Notes under the pieces: generated by a model
What the model saw: only the letters and a program-made list of their open reading frames with translations
What the model was told of the DNA's origin: nothing
Database searches by the model: none
Translations under genes and position numbers: made by a program
DNA from: Haloplanus salinarum
GTDB taxonomy: Archaea > Halobacteriota > Halobacteria > Halobacteriales > Haloferacaceae
Length of the DNA: 64,000 nt
Direction: 5' to 3'
Assembly (NCBI RefSeq): GCF_024498175.1
Contig: NZ_CP101823.1
Location: 744,001-808,000, forward strand
Part shown: positions 58,583-64,000 of the stretch, piece after piece
Position numbering within the stretch: the first letter of the stretch is position 1
How the letters are laid out: each line of letters opens with the position of its first letter

Positions 58583-59167
58583 TTATCCGCGTCCGATGCT
58601 CGCACGCCGGATGCCGAGATGCGCTGGTGGGTCCTCGCCGCGTAGCTCGGGGGGCACGGCGTCGCCCTGTGTCTCCGCACGGTCCGGCACGACGGTCCGC
58701 CCGTCCGGCCGACTGAGAAAGAACGGCGCCGTCGACATCGACGCCCGCCGGACTTTTTGACGCCACGTCGACGCATCGTGCAGGTAACACCCGAACGAGA
58801 ACCGGCCGTAGCTCATCGCTTCGGCTTTATCACTCATCACGTCCGCTTCGTCGGTTTCGAACTCGGCGTCACACATCCACGCGACGAACGGCGGCCCGCC
58901 GGCGAGCCGGCCAACGAACGCGTCCCAGCCGGCGCCGTCGTCGAAGACGACCCACGCGTGTCGGTCGCCGACGGCGTCGACTTCGATACTGAATCGGTCT
59001 CCCTCCCAGACGAACGTCGCCTCGTGGCCGGGGACGCGTGCGCCACGGTGGTGGTAGACGACTCCCGCGACGTCGTGCGCGACGGCCTTGGAGACGCGTA
59101 GCGCCCCGTTGCTCCGGAGTCGGTCACGAAACTGCGGGAGGGCGTAGAGTTCCTCCGAGTCGCTCAT
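58583..59167 (-). CDS. Hypothetical soluble protein near the hydrogenase genes
   Basis: A 194-residue protein from ATG 59167 (MSDSEELYALPQFRDRLRSN). The N-terminus looks like a small wHTH or adaptor (ALRVSKAVAHDVAGVVYHHR), followed by EATFVWEGDRFSIEVDAVGD and HAWVVFDDGAGWDAFVGRL. No family recognised. It sits on the opposite strand to the hydrogenase genes. Confidence 0.6.
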   Translation of the reverse strand: MSDSEELYALPQFRDRLRSNGALRVSKAVAHDVAGVVYHHRGARVPGHEATFVWEGDRFSIEVDAVGDRHAWVVFDDGAGWDAFVGRLAGGPPFVAWMCDAEFETDEADVMSDKAEAMSYGRFSFGCYLHDASTWRQKVRRASMSTAPFFLSRPDGRTVVPDRAETQGDAVPPELRGEDPPAHLGIRRASIGRG

Positions 59168-59215
59168 CCCAGCGGCCACCCCGACTGAACGGCGACCGTC
59201 GGGACGCCGACGGGC

Positions 59216-59593
59216 TCACTCCGTCGTCGCCGTTTGGCACACATCGTCCTCGTCCGCTTCGGGGTCGTGACACCAGCAATCCGGACCACACTCGACGTGT
59301 GAGTGCCCCTCCTCGACGTGACCGAACGTATCGGCGAAACGTCGCTTGGCCTCGTACTCGCCGCGGTCAGTTAACCCGTACCCACTCGTCGTCCGTTCGA
59401 GCAGTTCGTCGTCGTCCAGTCGGTCGAACGCGGTGCGAATCTCGTCGTCCGTCGCCTCGAGAAACGCGCTGAGGTCCGCCGGTTCGATGGCGTTCGAGAT
59501 CTCCTCCTCCCGGAGCATCCAGTACGTCGCTTCGAGGATCTCGTCGCGGAGCACCACGGCGTCCAACGACTCGCCGTTCGATTCGGAATCCAT
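59216..59593 (-). CDS. Winged-HTH protein with cysteine-rich tail
   Basis: A 125-residue protein from ATG 59593. Residues 15-90 resemble a winged helix (LRDEILEATYWMLREEEISNAIEPADLSAFLEATDDEIRTAFDRLDDDELLERTTSGYGLTDRGEYEAKRRF). The tail has HVECGPDCWCHDPEADEDDVC, a Cys/His cluster likely to bind metal. It is divergent from the hydrogenase protease gene (starts 136 nt apart) and could regulate the hydrogenase locus in response to metal or redox. Confidence 0.7.
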   Translation of the reverse strand: MDSESNGESLDAVVLRDEILEATYWMLREEEISNAIEPADLSAFLEATDDEIRTAFDRLDDDELLERTTSGYGLTDRGEYEAKRRFADTFGHVEEGHSHVECGPDCWCHDPEADEDDVCQTATTE

Positions 59594-59728
59594 ATGATCC
59601 TGTACCGATGTCAACTGAAAAAAACTACCGCCGGTTTCGCCCCTGTGGGTGCGGGTATCTCCGATTACGGACGCCGTTCCGCCGATACCGGGGCAAGAGC
59701 CAAAGTGGGCTGTGCCGATGGATACGAT

Positions 59729-60217
59729 ATGGAGATACTGGTCGCGTGTATGGGCAATCTCCTACGCGGCGACGATGGATTCGGCGTGGCAGTGGCGGAT
59801 GCGCTCCGTGACCGGGACTTTCCGCCGTCGGTCGACGTCGTCGAGGTCGGAATTTCTGGCGTCAGTATGGCACAGGAGTTACTCGACGACTACGACGCGT
59901 TCGTCCTCGTCGATGCGATGGAAACGGGCGACGACCCCGGAACGGTCAGTGTCAGCCGAGCGTCAGTTCCGGATATCGACCAGTACTCCGACCGCGAGAT
60001 TGCGGGCTTTGCGGCGGACATGCACCAGACCGATCCATCGAAAATCCTCGTGTTGGGCGAGGCGCTCGGCGTCCTGCCGGATGTCGTCGTCGTGGTCGGC
60101 TGTGAGCCGACCGAGACCGACGAACTCACCGACCGATTGAGCCGCCCCGTCCGCGAGGCGGTGCCGGAAGGCGCCGATCAGGTCGAACGGATCGTCGACG
60201 AACTCGTTCACCAGTGA
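59729..60217 (+). CDS. [NiFe] hydrogenase maturation protease (HyaD/HycI family)
   Basis: A 162-residue endopeptidase from ATG 59729. Motifs: LVACMGNLLRGDDGFGVAVADAL (nickel-sensing acid in GDDGFG), FVLVDAMETG (second acid) and AADMHQTDPS (His), in family order. It removes the C-terminal peptide of the large subunit after nickel insertion. The upstream in-frame extension to 59594 is promoter-like. It precedes the small subunit gene by 64 nt. Confidence 0.92.
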   Translation: MEILVACMGNLLRGDDGFGVAVADALRDRDFPPSVDVVEVGISGVSMAQELLDDYDAFVLVDAMETGDDPGTVSVSRASVPDIDQYSDREIAGFAADMHQTDPSKILVLGEALGVLPDVVVVVGCEPTETDELTDRLSRPVREAVPEGADQVERIVDELVHQ

Positions 60218-60281
60218 GCGTGTACCCCGGCTAGTCGGTGGGCATGCATATTTAACACAGTAGGAACATGTACAGGTGAGT

Positions 60282-61409
60282 ATGAGTGCAGGTGGCAAAC
60301 CGCCGGAGGCCGACGCCGCCTCCGAACCGACGGAACTCGACGCTATCGACGTGTTCTGGCTCCCCGGGGAAGCCTGCGACGGCTGTTCGATATCGACGCT
60401 CGGGGCGACGGACCCACCGATCGAGGACCTCCTCCGTGGACACGTCCCGCATCTGCCACAAATAAACCTTCACCACCACGAACTGGCCGTCGAATCCGGG
60501 ACCGCATACGTCGACGGGATGCGGGATGCCGTCGCCGGCGAACGTGACCCGTACATCGTCGTCGTCGAGGGGAGCGTTCCGAACGAACGGCTCATCGACG
60601 GCGACGGCTACTGGGTGTCGATGGGGAAAGACGAGCAGGGCGACCCGATCCGAACCGTCGACTGGCTCGACAGGCTGGCACCCGGCGCCGCAGCCGTCGT
60701 CGCCATCGGAACGTGTGCGACGTGGGGAGGTGTCCCGGCCGCCCAAGGGAACGTCACGGACGCGATGGGGACGATGGACTATCTGGGTCGAGACTACCGG
60801 AGCGAACTGGGCCTCCCGGTGATCAACGTGCCCGGCTGTGCGCCCGTCGGGGACAACTTCATCGAAACGGTCGCCCATCTTCTCTTACACGTCGGCGGAT
60901 TCGGGCCACCGCCCGAACTCGACGAACTCGGGCGGCCGACGTGGCTCTTCGGCGAAACGGTCCACCGGAACTGTGAGCGTGGATCGTACTACGAAGAAGG
61001 CGACTTCGCCGAGGAGTACGGAAGCGAAAAGTGCCTCGTCAGCAAGGGGTGCTGGGGACCGACAGTCAAATGTAACATGCCCTCCCGCCGAAACATCGAG
61101 GGTGTCGGCGGGTGTATGAACATGGGAGGCAAGTGCATCGGCTGCACGATGCCCGGATTCCCGGACAAGTTCACGCCGTTTTTCAAAAAGCCGCCGGGAT
61201 CGAAAGTATCGACCGTCAGCTCCTCGATACTGGGAGGAATCATGTCTAAACTCCGACAAAAATCGATGAAGAACCTCGATACGTCGACCCGGTGGGAGAA
61301 CCCCGGGCTAACCGAGCGGATGTACCAGTGGCAGCTCAAACGCGGCTCGAACTACGACCCCGACCGCGGACTCGAACGCCGACCCGGAGGGAAGACGGGA
61401 GACGACTGA
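60282..61409 (+). CDS. [NiFe] hydrogenase small subunit
   Basis: A 375-residue iron-sulfur protein. Proximal cluster ligands are CDGCSIS (Cys32, Cys35), GTCATWGG and VPGCAPVGDN; distal and medial ligands are in ETVHRNCERG, KCLVSKGCWGPTVKCN and CMNMGGKCIGCTMPGFPDKF. The first 25 residues lack a twin-arginine signal, so the enzyme is probably cytoplasmic, unlike exported group 1 enzymes. A TATA-like CATATTTAACAC (60246-60257) is about 26-30 nt upstream; GTG 60276 is an alternative start. Probable H2 uptake, with electrons to quinone or sulfur. Confidence 0.94.
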   Translation: MSAGGKPPEADAASEPTELDAIDVFWLPGEACDGCSISTLGATDPPIEDLLRGHVPHLPQINLHHHELAVESGTAYVDGMRDAVAGERDPYIVVVEGSVPNERLIDGDGYWVSMGKDEQGDPIRTVDWLDRLAPGAAAVVAIGTCATWGGVPAAQGNVTDAMGTMDYLGRDYRSELGLPVINVPGCAPVGDNFIETVAHLLLHVGGFGPPPELDELGRPTWLFGETVHRNCERGSYYEEGDFAEEYGSEKCLVSKGCWGPTVKCNMPSRRNIEGVGGCMNMGGKCIGCTMPGFPDKFTPFFKKPPGSKVSTVSSSILGGIMSKLRQKSMKNLDTSTRWENPGLTERMYQWQLKRGSNYDPDRGLERRPGGKTGDD

Positions 61410-61411
61410 CC

Positions 61412-61654
61412 ATGTGCTTGGACAAGTTTCCGGTCGAATTCGACGACGAGGGGAACGCCCGCCTATCGGACTCCATCGAGGCGGACGGGACGGCGTTCCT
61501 CGGAGACGTGACCGTCCCCGAAGACGAACTGACTCCGGAAGAGCGGTTCGGGGCAATCGTCGAGGAGTTGCCGGACCGGGCCGTTCAGCGCTTGACCACC
61601 TCGGAAGCGACGGGAACCAGTGAAACGGACGAGAGTACACCGCAGACACCCTGA
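61412..61654 (+). CDS. 80-aa Met-Cys protein between hydrogenase subunits
   Basis: An 80-residue acidic protein starting MCLDKFPVEFDDEGNARLSD, 2 nt after the small subunit gene and 1 nt before the large subunit gene. HypC chaperones of about this size also start Met-Cys-Leu and use that Cys to deliver the Fe(CN)2CO unit, but the rest (VTVPEDELTPEERFGAIVEE) does not show the HypC barrel motifs. It may be a locus-specific maturation factor or small subunit. No family assigned. Confidence 0.7.
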   Translation: MCLDKFPVEFDDEGNARLSDSIEADGTAFLGDVTVPEDELTPEERFGAIVEELPDRAVQRLTTSEATGTSETDESTPQTP

Positions 61655-61655
61655 T

Positions 61656-63632
61656 ATGTTCGAGAATTTGCCGATAACGCGGGCCGACGACGGATCATAC
61701 CGAACGGTCGACGGCGGCACGTTCCGCGTCGACGAAACACACCGCTCGACGGCCGACCGGGTCGCCGACATGACCGGCGACGACGCCGCGGTTCACCCCG
61801 ACGGTGCCGGGTTGAGCGAAGCCGATCCGGAGCGCGACCAACAACTCCACGACATCGACATCGACCCCGTGACGCGGGTCGCCGGCTCACTCGCGTTCCA
61901 CGCCAACGTCGACTTGGAGGAGCGGACCGTTCGCGAGGCACACGCACAGGCGACGCTGTTCCGGGGCTACGAGATCATTCTCGAGGGCCGCGACCCCCGT
62001 GATGCCATCGACCTCTCGAGTCGAGCGTGCGGGGTGTGTGGGGCCGTCCACTCCATCTGTTCGTCCATGGCACTCGAGATGGCGCTGCCAGTCGAACCGC
62101 CGCCGATGGGGGTCTGGGCACGGAACATGGGGCAAGCCGCCGCTTTCCTCTACGACAACTCCCTCCACCTGCACCTGTTGGCGGGACCGGACTACTCGGC
62201 GGCGATGATGGCGGATACGAACCCCGATCTGCTCGCGACGGCCCGCGAGACGGCGGCGCCCCACGCCGATATTCACGGCTACGAGACGGTCGGCGAGATT
62301 ATGGAGGGATTGAATCCACTGGAAGGCGACCTGTATCTCTCGGCACTCGAGAAGACACGCGACGCCCGCCAGATGGCGTCGCTCATGCTCGGCAAGTATC
62401 CACATCCGTCGACTATCGCTCCAGGTGGCGTGACGACGACCCTCTCGCGGTCCTCGTTCACGCAGTTCTACACCCGCTTAGACGATATGTTCGACTGGGC
62501 GAAGCAGGTGGCCTACCTGTGGGACGACCTCATGGACTTCATGCTCGAAGAGCAGTCCGGATTCGAGCACGTCGGCGAACATCCGAAAAACATGATCGGA
62601 ACCGGCGTCTACGACGATCCAGACGTCTACAACGCCCGGTACGAAGATGCCGACGAGTGGGGGAACGCTCGACTCGCGACGCCGGGAGTCATCGTCGACG
62701 GCGAGCTGGTGACGACCAACCTGACGGAACTCGACATGGGGATGGAAGAGTTCGTCGACCACGCCTACTACGAGGACTGGACAGACGAGGCAGTCCCGTT
62801 CGAAACGTCACCAGCCGGCGATCCGCTCAGTCCGTACCACCCGTGGAACAAAGAAACGCGGCCGAAACCGGACGGGAAGTCTTGGCGGGAACGGTACACG
62901 TGGGGCACGGCGCCGCGCTGGGACCGCCACACGATGGAGTGCTGTCCCCACGCCCGTCTGTGGATCACCGCTCTCGCCGAGGAGGTCGACAATCCCTTCA
63001 TCCGACCAACCGGCGATGGCATCGAGTTCGACCTGCCGGAGGCGGAACTCGAAGAGATGACGCTTCGGTGGGACGTTCCGGACCGCCTCAACGCCGCCGA
63101 GCGACTCCGCGGAAAAGCCTACGCGCTGGCCCACCACGCGCTCGTGTGTTATACGGGCTTCATCGAGTCCCTCGAATTGTTGAAACAGGGCGAGGACGCC
63201 GTTCACAACGAGTTCTCGATCCCGAAGCGCGGCACCCAGCGAGGGGTGGGATTCTGGGAGGCCGGCCGTGGGTTCCTCACTCACCACCTCACCCTCGAAG
63301 ACGGTCTCATCGATAACTACCAGATCGTTACGCCGAGTACGTGGAACTCGTCGCCGACCGGTCCGTTCGGACAGTCCGGCCCCTTCGAAGTCGGGGCGAT
63401 GAACACCCCGATCCTCGAGGACTTCGACGGAGAGGAGGACTTCTCGGCGATCGATATCCTTCGCGGCGTCCGGAGTTTCGATCCGTGTATGCCCTGTACA
63501 GTCCATATGTACACGGCCGGCGGGGACGACGTCATCAGCGAGAACGTGACGATGACGACCTGTGGCTGTTCGACCGGCTCGGACGACAAACCGGCCGAGG
63601 TCACGCTGAGAGAGATGCTCGCCGACGACTGA
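61656..63632 (+). CDS. [NiFe] hydrogenase large subunit
   Basis: A 658-residue catalytic subunit. N-terminal active-site motif L1 is RACGVCGAVHS (Cys125, Cys128); C-terminal L2 is DPCMPCTVH (Cys611, Cys614, His617). DIDPVTRVAGSL precedes L1 as in other uptake enzymes, and RGVGFWEAGRGFLTHHLTLEDG is the conserved segment before L2. ATG 61656 is preferred over an upstream in-frame ATG that lies inside the 80-aa gene. After His617 a 41-residue extension follows, containing a CGC motif, to be removed by the protease; it is longer than usual. Activates H2. Confidence 0.95.
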   Translation: MFENLPITRADDGSYRTVDGGTFRVDETHRSTADRVADMTGDDAAVHPDGAGLSEADPERDQQLHDIDIDPVTRVAGSLAFHANVDLEERTVREAHAQATLFRGYEIILEGRDPRDAIDLSSRACGVCGAVHSICSSMALEMALPVEPPPMGVWARNMGQAAAFLYDNSLHLHLLAGPDYSAAMMADTNPDLLATARETAAPHADIHGYETVGEIMEGLNPLEGDLYLSALEKTRDARQMASLMLGKYPHPSTIAPGGVTTTLSRSSFTQFYTRLDDMFDWAKQVAYLWDDLMDFMLEEQSGFEHVGEHPKNMIGTGVYDDPDVYNARYEDADEWGNARLATPGVIVDGELVTTNLTELDMGMEEFVDHAYYEDWTDEAVPFETSPAGDPLSPYHPWNKETRPKPDGKSWRERYTWGTAPRWDRHTMECCPHARLWITALAEEVDNPFIRPTGDGIEFDLPEAELEEMTLRWDVPDRLNAAERLRGKAYALAHHALVCYTGFIESLELLKQGEDAVHNEFSIPKRGTQRGVGFWEAGRGFLTHHLTLEDGLIDNYQIVTPSTWNSSPTGPFGQSGPFEVGAMNTPILEDFDGEEDFSAIDILRGVRSFDPCMPCTVHMYTAGGDDVISENVTMTTCGCSTGSDDKPAEVTLREMLADD

Positions 63633-63636
63633 AGAC

Positions 63637-64000
63637 ATGCGTGACAGCGATGGATCCGGGTCGCTCGATCCACAGTCGGCCGCGGAACGCGGCCAGACAG
63701 TCAGCGACCAGCCTCGTCCGGGTAGCGGCCACGGTCACAGCAAGGGTCGGTCGTACGGAACGACGGCCGGCCTGATCGCTGGCGATCGGAGCGCGTCCCA
63801 GCTGGTCGTCGGCGTCGGCTACCCGTACCTGAGCGATCTGGCGGTCGGCAACGTCGTCGCGGACCGACTCGGGAAGTGCCAACTCCCCGACGTCGCCGTC
63901 GCGGACTGTAGCCACACGCCGATCGCGGCGTACCAGACGATCACGGTGGGCGAGTACGACACCGTCGTGGTCGTCGGTGCCCGCAAGCGGGGTGATGGAC
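63637..64000 (+). CDS. Second hydrogenase-maturation-protease-like protein, cut by window end
   Basis: ATG 63637 opens a frame still open at base 64000 (121 codons). After a disordered, His/Gly/Ser-rich 50-residue leader comes LVVGVGYPYLSDLAVGNVVADRLG and YDTVVVVGARKR. This follows the fold pattern of HycI-type proteases (VxGxGNPxxxDDxxG...VVVxDA), but Tyr-Pro-Tyr-Leu-Ser-Asp replaces the usual GNxLxxDD and Gly-Ala replaces the acidic DA, so metal-binding residues seem changed. It may be an inactive paralogue or a specialised chaperone. It starts 4 nt after the large subunit stop. Confidence 0.65.
   Translation, partial: MRDSDGSGSLDPQSAAERGQTVSDQPRPGSGHGHSKGRSYGTTAGLIAGDRSASQLVVGVGYPYLSDLAVGNVVADRLGKCQLPDVAVADCSHTPIAAYQTITVGEYDTVVVVGARKRGDG

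Noticed and set aside
61412-61654. Calling the 80-aa hydrogenase-locus protein HypC
   Set aside because: Only the MCL start and size agree; the conserved HypC barrel residues after it are not visible.
1-64000. CRISPR array, rRNA or replication origin
   Set aside because: No regularly spaced direct repeats, no rRNA-like stretches and no Orc1/Cdc6 gene with ORB-type repeats were seen.

Overview
This window reads as haloarchaeal DNA. It is GC-rich with strong NTC/NAC/CGA-type codon use. Its proteins are acidic, many genes have a TATA-like box about 26 nt before the start codon (leaderless style), and it carries families typical of halophilic archaea: DUF2270, bat-type HTH regulators, Tat lipoproteins and small CxxC zinc proteins. 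No rRNA, tRNA or CRISPR array was recognised. I assign no genus.

Layout. (1) 1-22.4 kb is a sulfur-oxidation, respiration and iron-storage block. It holds a Dps-like ferritin (cut by the window edge), an IS6-type transposase, a split YeeE/YedE sulfur-compound transporter, TusA and DsrE carriers, a BASS/ACR3-like transporter, a universal stress protein and cytochrome bd oxidase (cydAB plus an 86-aa membrane protein). It continues with a TauE-type exporter and its 49-aa partner, a TusA/flavoprotein/DUF1641/flavoprotein/DUF1641 operon of sulfide:quinone oxidoreductase type, a rhodanese-persulfide dioxygenase fusion divergent from a bat-type HTH regulator, a tandem-rhodanese sulfurtransferase, an orphan haem-copper oxidase subunit I, a small HTH regulator and a ferritin-like protein. 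A plausible flow is: sulfide is oxidised to persulfide by the flavoproteins, sulfane sulfur is carried by TusA, DsrE and rhodaneses, persulfide is oxidised to sulfite by the dioxygenase, sulfur anions are moved by TauE and YeeE, and electrons pass to bd or haem-copper oxidase.

(2) 22.4-27.1 kb mixes remnants (cysteine desulfurase tail, nucleoside phosphorylase head) with an intact methyltransferase and a second dioxygenase-rhodanese/bat-HTH module next to an MFS transporter. (3) 27.1-57.9 kb is a lower-GC accessory region. It has decayed regulators (RHH, PadR, a GST fragment), small zinc proteins, HicB, a duplicated zinc-protein gene, a dispersed ~50-nt intergenic repeat, a 1367-residue multi-PAS histidine kinase, a long run of Tat lipoproteins with an ABC-2 transporter, PQQ-propeller lipoproteins and two genes interrupted by in-frame TGA codons. 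(4) 57.9-64 kb returns to high GC and ends in a [NiFe] hydrogenase locus: maturation protease, small subunit, an 80-aa protein starting Met-Cys, large subunit, and a second protease-like gene cut by the window end.

The most interesting unexplained structure is a 14-bp palindrome, TTGTC-N4-GACAA. It sits immediately upstream of the TATA-like box of the Dps gene, the TusA/flavoprotein operon and the haem-copper oxidase, lies upstream of cydA, and has degenerate copies before the ferritin-like gene and other genes. All copies seen are in the first 22.4 kb. It looks like the operator of a redox, sulfur or iron regulon. A second shared dyad (ATTGYR...CRCAAT) marks the transporter, dioxygenase and regulator promoters, and a third (GTTACCCCAC...GTGGGGTAAC) frames two promoters in the accessory region.
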